Below are positions 56,563 through 64,000 of a stretch of 64,000 bases of DNA, piece after piece. The notes beneath the pieces were generated by a model. It had not been told where the DNA came from and made no database searches. It saw only the letters and a program-made list of their open reading frames with translations. Source of the stretch: Methylopila sp. Yamaguchi (GTDB taxonomy: Bacteria; Pseudomonadota; Alphaproteobacteria; Rhizobiales; Methylopilaceae); NCBI RefSeq assembly GCF_002897035.1, contig NZ_BAUX01000021.1, forward strand, positions 1 to 64,000, read 5' to 3'. Position 1 is the first letter of the stretch; each line of letters starts with the position of its first letter. A program made the position numbers and the translations under genes.

Positions 56563-57294
56563 TTACGCGGCCGCCTGTGTCTCTAAGGTCGCAGGCAGGC
56601 TGCGCGCGTCCTGCGCGTCGGCGTCGTGCAGCTTGCGAAGCACGTCGCGAATGCCGGCGTCGTGGGTCTCCGCCACCTGCCGGATCTCCTCCGCGTCCGA
56701 GAGTACGCGCTGGGCGTGGAACACGTGCTCGCGCACGCGGATCATCACCATGGCGTTGTGGAACGAGAGCATCAGCGCGCGCTCGCCCTCGAGCATGGGT
56801 CGCTTCGCCAGCGGCGGCAGACCCTCTTCGCGGCGCCATTCGTCGAGCATCGCGGTCCAGATCGGCCAGCAGCGGTTGGCGCTGGCGAAGATCGGGCCGG
56901 GATAATTGTCGAGGCCGGCGCGGAACAGCAGGCGGGTCGCCGTGCAGGTCATGCGCGACACCATGCCTTCGTAGACCGCGGACGTCCGCTCGACCATCGG
57001 CAGGTTCGCCGTCATCTTGAGCGTCTCGAGCGCGCCTTCGGCCCAGTGGTCGCGGAACACCTCGGCGAACACGGCGTCGATCAGGTCGGTCTTGCGGTCG
57101 AAGTAGCGATAGAGCAGCGCCTGCGTCACGCCGATCGACGCGGCGAGATCCCGGGTGGGGCCGCTGAAGCCGTTGTCGGCGAAGAAGGTGCACGCGGCGG
57201 CGACGATTTGCGCGCGTCGGGCGTCGCCCGCCAGACGAGGCGCGCGGCGGCGCGGCTGGGCGGGGAGGGCTGCTGCCACGGGGGAAGATGACAT
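56563..57294 (-). CDS. TetR-family transcriptional regulator
   Basis: A 243-residue regulator starting at ATG 57294. The HTH is AACTFFADNGFSGPTRDLAASIGVTQALLYRYFDRKTDLIDAVF; the rest is a helical ligand-binding domain. The N-terminal ~25 residues are basic and proline-rich. A TetR regulator between the lipid kinase and the sdh operon could control either, or a gene elsewhere. Its 3' end is 4 bases from the convergent kinase stop. Confidence 0.85.
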   Translation of the reverse strand: MSSSPVAAALPAQPRRRAPRLAGDARRAQIVAAACTFFADNGFSGPTRDLAASIGVTQALLYRYFDRKTDLIDAVFAEVFRDHWAEGALETLKMTANLPMVERTSAVYEGMVSRMTCTATRLLFRAGLDNYPGPIFASANRCWPIWTAMLDEWRREEGLPPLAKRPMLEGERALMLSFHNAMVMIRVREHVFHAQRVLSDAEEIRQVAETHDAGIRDVLRKLHDADAQDARSLPATLETQAAA

Positions 57295-57656
57295 CTGGCG
57301 TCCCGACGTTAGCGACCGCACAAAGCGCGGCTGATCTTTCGAACACAATGCCTGCTTGACCCCCGTCGTGCCAGACAGGTAAAACACCTAGCGGCGTTAT
57401 GCCGCATAGTTCTTATGTCTAAACCCCTTGCGGCCTGTAATCGCGGCTCCAAATCGCAAGCTGGCTCAGTCAGTTGGCGGCGGGAGTGGCGATCCGATGG
57501 CCGGCGGCGAGAGACGTCCGCCTAAGCAGCTTCGACGCTCAGCTCCGTGATCTGCGCGTCTCAGATATTCGTCTCAGAGGGGGGTCTGCGACATTGCGCT
57601 GCAGCGCAGCGTCCGCTAACCCCATCCGGCGCATACTTCGAAGAGGTCCAAAAGCG
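57295..57656. promoter_or_regulatory. Upstream region of sdhCDAB
   Basis: A 362-base divergent gap. A TTGACC at 57356-57361 and TAAAAC at 57380-57385 are 18 bases apart and form the best -35/-10 candidate toward sdhC, giving a leader of over 250 bases. No convincing gene lies in the gap. Confidence 0.4.
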
Positions 57657-58067
57657 ATGGCGTCGTCGAACGCCGGTTCAAGCCGGCCGCTGTCCCCGCA
57701 CCTCCAGATCTACCGTCCGATGCTCTCGATGATGATGTCCATCGTGCATCGCATCACGGGGGCGGCGCTCTATGTCGGGTCCCTCCTGCTGGTGATCTGG
57801 CTGGTCGCAGCGGCGTCGGGACCTTCGGCTTTCGAGACTGCCCAGTCGATCTACGGGTCGATCCTCGGCCAGCTCGTGCTGTTCGGCTACACCTGGGCGC
57901 TCATTCATCACGCCCTCGGCGGCGTCCGGCACCTGATCTGGGACACCGGCCGCGGCTTCGATCACCAAAGCCGAGAGCGGCTGATCAAGGGCGGCCTGAT
58001 TGGCTCGATCGCTCTCACCGTCCTGATCTGGGTCGTCGTCTACGCGACCCACGGCGCGACGGGCTGA
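57657..58067 (+). CDS. sdhC: Succinate dehydrogenase cytochrome b556 subunit
   Basis: A 136-residue membrane anchor with three helices. RPLSPHLQIYRPMLSMMMSI and VHRITGAALYVGSLLLVIWL are characteristic; the heme-ligand helix is YTWALIHHALGGVRHLIWD. ATG 57657 matches the family start. Quinone is reduced at the interface with SdhD and SdhB. Confidence 0.93.
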   Translation: MASSNAGSSRPLSPHLQIYRPMLSMMMSIVHRITGAALYVGSLLLVIWLVAAASGPSAFETAQSIYGSILGQLVLFGYTWALIHHALGGVRHLIWDTGRGFDHQSRERLIKGGLIGSIALTVLIWVVVYATHGATG

Positions 58068-58078
58068 AGGAGGCATTC

Positions 58079-58453
58079 ATGCGCACCCCTCTCGGCCAGG
58101 TCCGCGGACTCGGCGCCGCCGGCTCCGGCACCGACCATTTTTGGCTCCAGCGGCTGACCGCCGTCTCGAACCTCGTGCTGTCGACGGTCTTCGTCGGGGT
58201 GCTGGTGTCGCTCGCCGGCGACAGCCACGCGAGCGTCGTCGCGACCCTGTCGAACCCGATCGTCGCGATCCTGATGCTGCTGTTCGTGATCTCGGTCGTG
58301 GTCCACATGCGTATCGGCATGCAGGTGATCATCGAGGATTACGTCCATGCGGAGCTGCCCAAGCTGCTTCTGCTGATGGGCAACACCTTCTTTGCGATCG
58401 TCGTCGGCCTGTCGGCGGTGTTCGCGCTTCTGAAGATCAGTTTCGGAGTCTGA
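58079..58453 (+). CDS. sdhD: Succinate dehydrogenase hydrophobic membrane anchor
   Basis: A 124-residue protein with three membrane helices. The N-terminal [26 protein letters not shown] and the conserved helix [18 protein letters not shown] (His, Asp, Tyr) are typical of alphaproteobacterial SdhD. GAAGGAGG-like ribosome site upstream; it begins 11 bases after sdhC. Confidence 0.92.
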   Translation: MRTPLGQVRGLGAAGSGTDHFWLQRLTAVSNLVLSTVFVGVLVSLAGDSHASVVATLSNPIVAILMLLFVISVVVHMRIGMQVIIEDYVHAELPKLLLLMGNTFFAIVVGLSAVFALLKISFGV

Positions 58454-58457
58454 CGCC

Positions 58458-60290
58458 ATGGCCGACGCCGCGAAGCCAAACGGCGCTCCTGGCCTCAACG
58501 GCCGCGCCTATCCCTTCATCGACCACGCCTTCGACGTGGTCGTCGTCGGCGCCGGCGGCGCGGGCCTGCGCGCCGTCGTCGGTTGCTCGGAAGCCGGCCT
58601 GAAAACCGCCTGCATCACGAAGGTGTTTCCGACACGCAGCCACACGGTCGCGGCGCAGGGCGGCATCTCGGCCGCGCTCGGCAACATGGGCGAGGACGAC
58701 TGGCGCTTTCACATGTACGACACCGTCAAGGGCTCCGACTGGCTCGGCGACCAGGACGCGATCGAGTACCTCGTGCGCAATGCGCCGGCCGCCGTCTACG
58801 AGCTCGAGCATTGGGGCGTGCCGTTCTCCCGCACGGAGGAAGGCAAGATCTACCAGCGCCCGTTCGGCGGCATGACGACCCATTACGGCAAGGGGACCGC
58901 CCAGCGCACCTGCGCCGCGGCCGATCGCACCGGCCACGCCATCCTGCACACGCTCTACGGCGCGGCGCTGAAGGCCAAGGCCGAGTTTTTCATCGAATAC
59001 TTCGCCATCGACCTGATGATGGACGACGAGGGCGCCTGCGTCGGCGTCATCGCTCTCAAGATGGACGACGGCACGCTGCACCGCTTCCGCAGCCACAAGA
59101 CCATCCTCGCGACCGGCGGCTACGGCCGCGCCTACTTCTCGGCGACCTCGGCCCACACCTGCACCGGCGACGGCAACGCCATGGTGCTGCGCGCTGGCCT
59201 GCCGCTGCAGGACATGGAGTTCGTGCAGTTCCACCCGACCGGCATCTACGGCGCGGGCTGCCTGATCACCGAAGGCGCCCGCGGCGAGGGCGGCTATCTC
59301 ACGAACTCCGAGGGTGAGCGCTTCATGGAGCGCTACGCGCCCTCCGCGAAGGACCTCGCCTCCCGCGACGTGGTCTCCCGTTCGATGACGGTGGAGATCC
59401 GCGAAGGCCGCGGCGTCGGCAAGAACAAGGACCACATCTACCTCCACCTCGACCACCTCGACCCGAAGATCCTGCACGAGCGGCTGCCGGGCATCTCCGA
59501 GAGCGCGAAGGTGTTCGCGGGCGTGGACCTCACCAAGGAGCCGATCCCGGTGCTGCCGACCGTGCACTACAACATGGGCGGCATCCCCACGAACTTTCAC
59601 GGCGAGGTGCTGACCAAGTCGAACGGCGACCCCGACACGGTGGTCCGTGGGCTGATGGCGCTGGGCGAGGCCGCCTGCGTGTCGGTGCACGGCGCCAACC
59701 GCCTGGGCTCGAACTCGCTGATCGATCTCGTGGTGTTCGGCCGCGCCGCCGCCGACCGCTGCGCCGCGACCATGGAGCCGAACGCGACCCACCGCGAGCC
59801 GCAGGCCGCCTATTCCGAGCCCGCGATCGCCCGGCTCGACCGCCTGCGCAACGCCTCCGGCGGCACGTCCACGGCTGAGCTTCGTCTTCGGATGCAGAAG
59901 GTCATGCAGTCCAACTGCGCGGTGTTCCGCACCGGCGAGGTGCTGCAGGAAGGCCATGGCCTCATCCACGAGGTCTGGTCCGGCGCGGAGGACGTGCGGA
60001 TCGCCGACCGTTCGCTGGTCTGGAACTCGGACCTGATCGAGACGCTCGAGTTTGACAACCTGATCGCCCAGGCCGTCGTCACCATGGACAGCGCGGTCAA
60101 CCGCAAGGAGAGCCGCGGCGCCCACGCCCGCGAGGACTTCCCGGATCGCGACGACAAGGAGTGGATGAAGCACACGCTCGCCTGGGCGGACGTCGCGAAA
60201 CGGCAGGTCTCGCTCGATTACCGGCCGGTCCACACCTACACGATGACCAACGACATCCAGTACATCGAGCCCAAGGCGCGGGTGTACTAA
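58458..60290 (+). CDS. sdhA: Succinate dehydrogenase flavoprotein subunit
   Basis: A 610-residue FAD subunit oxidising succinate to fumarate. [17 protein letters not shown] binds FAD; the covalent flavin His is residue 62 in [38 protein letters not shown] and the catalytic-Arg region [15 protein letters not shown] are conserved. It starts 4 bases after sdhD. Normally sdhB follows directly; here a foreign-looking gene intervenes. Confidence 0.97.
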   Translation: MADAAKPNGAPGLNGRAYPFIDHAFDVVVVGAGGAGLRAVVGCSEAGLKTACITKVFPTRSHTVAAQGGISAALGNMGEDDWRFHMYDTVKGSDWLGDQDAIEYLVRNAPAAVYELEHWGVPFSRTEEGKIYQRPFGGMTTHYGKGTAQRTCAAADRTGHAILHTLYGAALKAKAEFFIEYFAIDLMMDDEGACVGVIALKMDDGTLHRFRSHKTILATGGYGRAYFSATSAHTCTGDGNAMVLRAGLPLQDMEFVQFHPTGIYGAGCLITEGARGEGGYLTNSEGERFMERYAPSAKDLASRDVVSRSMTVEIREGRGVGKNKDHIYLHLDHLDPKILHERLPGISESAKVFAGVDLTKEPIPVLPTVHYNMGGIPTNFHGEVLTKSNGDPDTVVRGLMALGEAACVSVHGANRLGSNSLIDLVVFGRAAADRCAATMEPNATHREPQAAYSEPAIARLDRLRNASGGTSTAELRLRMQKVMQSNCAVFRTGEVLQEGHGLIHEVWSGAEDVRIADRSLVWNSDLIETLEFDNLIAQAVVTMDSAVNRKESRGAHAREDFPDRDDKEWMKHTLAWADVAKRQVSLDYRPVHTYTMTNDIQYIEPKARVY

Positions 60291-60307
60291 GAGCCTGGAG
60301 ATCGGCG

Positions 60308-60787
60308 ATGACCTGGGAACGCGCAATCGCCGTCCTCAGCGTTCTCGTCGCCTTAGCTTCCGCCGGCTTTGCGTACCGCGGCCAAATTCGCGTTCAGGAA
60401 TTGGAGCGGGAAGCTCGATATAATCAAGAGCGATTATCTAAGTTGGTGGAGCTCCGTTCTGGTATTCTTAAGGCTCTCTATGAGGCAAACCCTTGCTTCC
60501 AAGCAGCTGGCTTCGATGGCGAAACAACTGAATGCAATCAAAATTCTAAGCTGACCGCAAAGCAATCGAACGAAGCCGTCGGGCAGACGATCTATCGAAT
60601 GCTAGTTAATGCTCGGCCTTACCTCTCTCATCAAGCGCGGAATGAGATTTTCGTTCTTGGTGAGGACGGCACACCGACGCCGACAACAGCCGACAAGATT
60701 ATTTACGACCTGGATGATTATGAACTACTCACACGCGTATCGGAAATAGTAAAGTCGCTCGATAGCGAATTAGAGCGCTGGTCTTAG
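60308..60787 (+). CDS. Membrane-anchored hypothetical protein inserted between sdhA and sdhB
   Basis: A 159-residue product starting at ATG 60308 (GGAG eight bases upstream). N-terminal transmembrane helix RAIAVLSVLVALASAGFAY (residues 5-23), then a charged, probably coiled-coil stretch GQIRVQELEREARYNQERLS to about residue 55, and a soluble C-terminal part with two cysteines (ANPCFQ, TTECNQ). Hand counts of three 60-base lines in 60421-60780 gave 42-48% GC, against about 60% or more in adjacent sdh genes. Codon use is correspondingly A/T-rich. No family recognised; insertion by transfer is likely. Confidence 0.75.
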   Translation: MTWERAIAVLSVLVALASAGFAYRGQIRVQELEREARYNQERLSKLVELRSGILKALYEANPCFQAAGFDGETTECNQNSKLTAKQSNEAVGQTIYRMLVNARPYLSHQARNEIFVLGEDGTPTPTTADKIIYDLDDYELLTRVSEIVKSLDSELERWS

Positions 60788-60808
60788 CGGTAATAAATAG
60801 GAACAGTC

Positions 60809-61594
60809 GTGGTTCAGCTCAACCTGCCCAAGAACTCCCGCATCGTCGGCGGCAAGTCCTGGCCGAAGCCGGCCGGGGCGAAGACCACGACGGAATTCAA
60901 GGTCTACCGCTGGAACCCGGAGGACGGACAGAATCCGCGCGTCGACACCTTCTACGTCGACCGCGAGGACTGCGGCCCGATGGTCCTCGACGGCCTGATC
61001 TACATCAAGTCCAAGATCGACTCGACGCTGACCTTCCGCCGCTCGTGCCGCGAAGGCATTTGCGGCTCCTGCGCGATGAACATCGACGGGACCAACACGC
61101 TCGCCTGCACCAAGGGCATGGACGATTGCGCCTCGGGCGGGACGGTGAAGATCTACCCGCTGCCGCACATGCCGGTGGTGAAGGATCTCGTGCCGGACCT
61201 CACCCAGTTCTACGCCCAGCACGCCTCGGTCGAGCCCTGGCTGAAGACCGACACCCGCGCGCCGGGCGACGAGTGGAAGCAGTCCCGCGAAGACCGCGAG
61301 AAGCTCGACGGCCTCTACGAGTGCATTCTCTGCGCCTGCTGCTCGACCTCGTGCCCGAGCTACTGGTGGAACGGCGATCGGTACCTCGGCCCCGCCGCCT
61401 TGCTGCAGGCCTACCGCTGGCTGATCGACAGCCGCGACGAGGCGACCGGCGAACGGCTGGACGACCTCGAAGACCCGTTCAAGCTCTACCGCTGCCACAC
61501 CATCATGAACTGCGCCAAAGCCTGCCCGAAGGGTCTCAACCCGGCAAAGGCGATCGCCGAGATCAAGGGCATGATGGTCGCGCGGCAGTTCTGA
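60809..61594 (+). CDS. sdhB: Succinate dehydrogenase iron-sulfur subunit
   Basis: A 261-residue subunit starting at GTG 60809. [22 protein letters not shown] holds the 2Fe-2S ligands; [16 protein letters not shown] and [17 protein letters not shown] hold the 4Fe-4S and 3Fe-4S clusters. It passes electrons from SdhA to quinone. The 21-base gap after the inserted gene includes a weak AGGAAC ribosome site. Confidence 0.96.
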   Translation: MVQLNLPKNSRIVGGKSWPKPAGAKTTTEFKVYRWNPEDGQNPRVDTFYVDREDCGPMVLDGLIYIKSKIDSTLTFRRSCREGICGSCAMNIDGTNTLACTKGMDDCASGGTVKIYPLPHMPVVKDLVPDLTQFYAQHASVEPWLKTDTRAPGDEWKQSREDREKLDGLYECILCACCSTSCPSYWWNGDRYLGPAALLQAYRWLIDSRDEATGERLDDLEDPFKLYRCHTIMNCAKACPKGLNPAKAIAEIKGMMVARQF

Positions 61595-61614
61595 GGCTGG
61601 TCAGGCGGCGGCCT

Positions 61615-61977
61615 GTGGCTTCCGACGCCCTGGTCACCGTGGCGGTCTGTTACGGCTATCCCGCCGCCGCGGTCACGCAGTCGGCGCTTGAGGCCGAAGG
61701 CATCCCTGTCACGGTCGTCGGCGGCGCGTTCGCCTCGCTCGATTGGCGTTTGCTTTCAGCGCTGGGCGGGATCGAGATCAGGACAGCGGCGAGAGATGCG
61801 GAGCTCGCCCGCGCGCGCCTAGCCGGCGATAGCCCGCCCCTGCGGGAATCGCGTGCGTTCTGGGCTGCACCGATCCGCAACGCCGCGACGTTCTTCCTGA
61901 TGTTCTATATCGCGGGCGTCGCAGTTCCGTTCTGGATCCGGCGAACGGTGCCGACGGATATCGTCGAATCCGCCTGA
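61615..61977 (+). CDS. DUF2007-like protein with C-terminal membrane helix
   Basis: A 120-residue product starting at GTG 61615. The N-terminal alpha-beta part VTVAVCYGYPAAAVTQSALE AEGIPVTVVGG resembles DUF2007 (putative signal-transducing protein, PII-like fold); a hydrophobic segment AATFFLMFYIAGVAVPFWI lies near residues 93-111. It follows sdhB by 20 bases, but another start codon is possible. Function unknown. Confidence 0.6.
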   Translation: MASDALVTVAVCYGYPAAAVTQSALEAEGIPVTVVGGAFASLDWRLLSALGGIEIRTAARDAELARARLAGDSPPLRESRAFWAAPIRNAATFFLMFYIAGVAVPFWIRRTVPTDIVESA

Positions 61978-62060
61978 ATTTTAGGCGTGCCTAGCGCTCG
62001 AAAGGCGTCTGCCTCCGACCCACGTCGATCGAACGATCAACGCGTGTCAGGGAGGTTGCG

Positions 62061-62234
62061 ATGAACGACGTTGTCGACCAGGACCGTCCGTGGACGGTGG
62101 AGAACGTGCAAGATCTTCAGGCGCTCGCCCGCGAGAAGGTGCCCGCGAGCGTCATCGCCATGCGGCTGCGTCGCTCGCAAAGCGACGTCCACGCCAAGGC
62201 CTCCGAACTCGGGGTGACGCTCGTCGCCGAGTAG
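62061..62234 (+). CDS. 57-residue helix-turn-helix-like protein
   Basis: A short frame with GGAGG six bases before ATG 62061. The product is mostly one motif: WTVENVQDLQALAREKVPAS followed by IAMRLRRSQSDVHAKASELGV, the pattern of small GcrA/SANT-like helix-turn-helix proteins (trihelix with a final LGV). It ends 1 base before the convergent MAPEG gene. A DNA-binding role is inferred from the motif only. Confidence 0.65.
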   Translation: MNDVVDQDRPWTVENVQDLQALAREKVPASVIAMRLRRSQSDVHAKASELGVTLVAE

Positions 62235-62235
62235 T

Positions 62236-62616
62236 TCAGCTCCACGCCGGTGACGTGAACAGCGCGACGGTCGCGAGGAAGCTGAGGCTCCACACGCCGG
62301 AGCGCAGCGTCGGCCGGTCGGCGAGATAGCAGACGACGTAGACGACGCGCAGCAGGACGAAGGCGACCGCGAGGGCGTTCGCCGTGACCGGATTCCCGTC
62401 CTGCGTGACGGCGACCAGCGCCGCTGTGGCGAACAGCGGGAAGACCTCGAAGCCGTTCTGCTGGGCGGCCACGGCGCGCTTGCGCCAGCCGGTCAGGCCG
62501 TCCGCCCAACGACGCGGGTTGGCGTTGTCGAAGCCACGGTCGCTCCATTTGGCGAGGCCGACGGTAAGGATCGGCAGCAGTCCTGCGATCAGCACGCACC
62601 AGAGCGTCAGGGGCAT
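62236..62616 (-). CDS. MAPEG family protein
   Basis: A 126-residue integral membrane protein. LWCVLIAGLLPILTVGLAKW, then DNANPRRWADGLTGWRKRAVAAQQNGFE and RVVYVVCYLADRP, match the MAPEG family (eicosanoid/glutathione-like), here of the bacterial type whose reaction is unknown. ATG 62616 is the family start. It is divergent from the AhpD-like gene. Confidence 0.8.
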   Translation of the reverse strand: MPLTLWCVLIAGLLPILTVGLAKWSDRGFDNANPRRWADGLTGWRKRAVAAQQNGFEVFPLFATAALVAVTQDGNPVTANALAVAFVLLRVVYVVCYLADRPTLRSGVWSLSFLATVALFTSPAWS

Positions 62617-62761
62617 TGGGGTCTCCGGCCTCGTCGCAGAACGGGCGGCGTCGCGACGCCTCAGATACGAGTTTCCGCGCTGGCGGACCACCGCCAAGCG
62701 CAGGGTTGCGGTTCGCCGCGCGGGGCGGAATGGTCCACGGCCCCATGCTCAGGAGACTGCA

Positions 62762-63166
62762 ATGTCGGATCCCCGTCCTCTCCTTCCGCTCGTCGACGAC
62801 ACTCTGGCCGACCCACGCGTGCGCGCGGTGTTCGACGACATCCGTGCGGTTCGCAAGACCGACCTCGTCAACAACTTTTGGCGTGCGCTCGCGAACGACC
62901 CGGCGGCGCTGGAGCGCACCTGGACCGAGGTCAAGGCGGTGATGGGCGAGGGCGCGTTGAACCCGCTGACCAAGGAACTCGTCTACATCGCCGTCTCGGT
63001 GACCAACGGCTGCGAGTACTGCATCCGCTCGCACACCGCGGGCGCCCGCGCCAAGGGGCTGGACGACGCCGGCCTCGCCGAGCTGCTGTCAGTGATCGCT
63101 CTCGCGAACAAGACCAACGCCTTGGTCAACGGCCTGCGGCCGACGGTGGACGAGGCGTTCCGCTGA
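62762..63166 (+). CDS. Carboxymuconolactone decarboxylase / AhpD-like protein
   Basis: A 134-residue all-helical protein with the active-site motif NGCEYCIRSHTAGARAKG (CxxC plus His), which classifies it with AhpD-like peroxidase/reductase proteins. VKAVMGEGALNPLTKELVYIAV is the family core. It probably uses the cysteines for peroxide or disulfide chemistry; electron donor unknown. ATG 62762 starts before DPRPLLPLVDD; the frame is open upstream without similarity. Confidence 0.82.
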   Translation: MSDPRPLLPLVDDTLADPRVRAVFDDIRAVRKTDLVNNFWRALANDPAALERTWTEVKAVMGEGALNPLTKELVYIAVSVTNGCEYCIRSHTAGARAKGLDDAGLAELLSVIALANKTNALVNGLRPTVDEAFR

Positions 63167-63174
63167 GCCGATCG

Positions 63175-63456
63175 TCAATAACGCCACCAGTACTCCCGCA
63201 TGTTGCCGCGCTTGCCCGTGGAGAAGTCATACATCGACTGCTGCTCCTGCTCCTGGGTCTGGTAGCGCGGGCCGTAGGGCGTGTCCGGCGCGTAGGTCCG
63301 CCGCTCCCGAACGCCGCCGAAAGGCTGCCAGGCGTCGTCCGGCGCGCGGTCGTAGATGCGCGCCTCGCGGCGAGCGTGGGATTTGGTCTGGCCAGCGTCC
63401 GCGGCGGCGACGCCGGCTGCGAGCAAACCGAGGGCGAGACAGAGTGCGATGCGCAC
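63175..63456 (-). CDS. Small exported hypothetical protein
   Basis: A 93-residue protein with a Sec signal (MRIALCLALGLLAAGVAAADA) and a polar, Arg-, Tyr- and Gln-rich mature part ending in GNMREYWWRY. It has no recognised domain. It is probably periplasmic. It converges with the AhpD-like gene, ending 8 bases from its stop. Confidence 0.6.
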   Translation of the reverse strand: MRIALCLALGLLAAGVAAADAGQTKSHARREARIYDRAPDDAWQPFGGVRERRTYAPDTPYGPRYQTQEQEQQSMYDFSTGKRGNMREYWWRY

Positions 63457-63698
63457 GCGAGGACTCCTTCCCGTGGGGTTGCCGAAGGCGGGGGTGAAGC
63501 CGCGCCTAGCCTCTGAAAAACGCCTCCGTCGCCGGCCGCGTTCCGCGCCCCCGCAGATGTGATGCGCGCACGACGAAGGTCTGTCCCACGATCGGACCGC
63601 ATGACGGGTCTCCGATCGTCTGCTAAGCGACGGTCATCCCTCCCGGACCGCGGCCCCTGTCCGCGCTCCGCCACCTCGCGAGGCGTCGCGTCCCTGCG
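63457..63698. other. Intergenic region
   Basis: A 242-base divergent gap before zapE. Nothing beyond presumed promoters could be identified. Confidence 0.3.
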
Positions 63699-64000
63699 AT
63701 GACCGAAACCACCACACAGCGCTACGAAGCGCTCGTCCGATCGGGCGCGCTCGATCGCGATCCCGCTCAGGAGGCGGTGGTGCGTCGCCTGGGCGAGCTT
63801 GACCAAGCGCTGCGGGACCGCGGGCGCGGCAAGTCGGGCGCCCTCGGCTGGCTGTTCGCCAAGCGCGCCGCCGAACCGCTGCGGGGACTCTACGTCTGGG
63901 GCGACGTTGGGCGCGGCAAGACGCGGCTGATGGACCTGTTCTTCGAGTCGGTCCCGGTCGCGAAAAAGCGGCGCGCGCATTTCCATGACTTCATGATCGA
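63699..64000 (+). CDS. zapE: Cell division ATPase ZapE (partial)
   Basis: The first ~100 residues of an AFG1/ZapE-type ATPase, starting at ATG 63699 and cut by the window edge. YEALVRSGALDRDPAQEAVV is the family opening; LRGLYVWGDVGRGKTRLMDLFF contains the Walker A GDVGRGKT, and KRRAHFHDFMI is the segment that follows it. ZapE interacts with the division Z-ring under stress; its yeast homologue helps turnover of mitochondrial proteins. In this group zapE usually sits near TCA-cycle genes, consistent with the nearby sdh operon. Confidence 0.9.
   Translation, partial: MTETTTQRYEALVRSGALDRDPAQEAVVRRLGELDQALRDRGRGKSGALGWLFAKRAAEPLRGLYVWGDVGRGKTRLMDLFFESVPVAKKRRAHFHDFMI

Overview
The window is 64 kb of high-GC DNA (most genes look like 65-70% GC) from an alphaproteobacterium, most likely order Hyphomicrobiales. 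This rests on protein families and gene order: glnK-amtB-ftsK-lolA-xth, aconitase divergent from ccmA, sdhCDAB with a cytochrome-type SdhC, YbbN-Lon domain-Trm112-UbiH, DUF1223, DUF2794 and Zur. A methylotroph-like relative is possible but not shown. I see no rRNA, tRNA, CRISPR array, transposase or integrase.

Region 1 (1-11,240) is a surface-glycoconjugate island. It holds an acyl carrier protein, a fatty acyl-AMP ligase, an MsbA-type ABC exporter, two ELM1-like putative glycosyltransferases, a GT8-like glycosyltransferase with a methyltransferase-like tail, a polysaccharide pyruvyl transferase and two family 2 glycosyltransferases, on mixed strands. The ACP at the left edge is clearly AT-richer, so the island probably continues to the left. 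The set looks suited to building, acylating or pyruvylating a glycan or glycolipid and exporting it.

Region 2 (11,300-18,260) is a compact regulated uptake and deamination island: a CodA-like amidohydrolase, a SnoaL-like protein, a GntR/FCD regulator, an NMT1/SsuA-type ABC importer and a second TRZ/ATZ-type amidohydrolase. An exact 12-base word recurs in its two divergent promoter regions and is the best candidate operator. Substrate unknown; a nucleobase-like or other N-heterocyclic compound is my inference. This is the best candidate in the window for an undescribed pathway.

Region 3 (18,260-36,240) is mixed metabolism: an orphan siderophore-type ATPase, a lone PAS protein, formyl-CoA transferase, an HPP-CBS membrane protein, an esterase, an orphan ccmA divergent from acnA, DUF1223 plus an alpha/beta hydrolase, DUF2794, a Rid protein, leuD, thpR, a Tas-type reductase, and the tesA / ybbA-ybbP divergon.

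Region 4 (36,240-57,300) is core: a 27-residue membrane peptide, NDH-2, ybbN-lon domain-trm112, a UbiH-family hydroxylase, tesB, a sigma-54-driven glnK-amtB, ftsK, a stray AAA ATPase, lolA, xth, a block of inverted GC-rich repeats, zur-ispG, 3-hydroxybutyrate dehydrogenase, glucokinase, a small monooxygenase, a pseudouridine synthase, a diacylglycerol-kinase-family protein and a TetR regulator.

Region 5 (57,300-64,000) carries sdhCDAB, unusually interrupted between sdhA and sdhB by a low-GC membrane-protein gene, then small proteins (DUF2007-like, a 57-residue HTH protein, MAPEG, AhpD-like) and the start of zapE, cut by the window edge.
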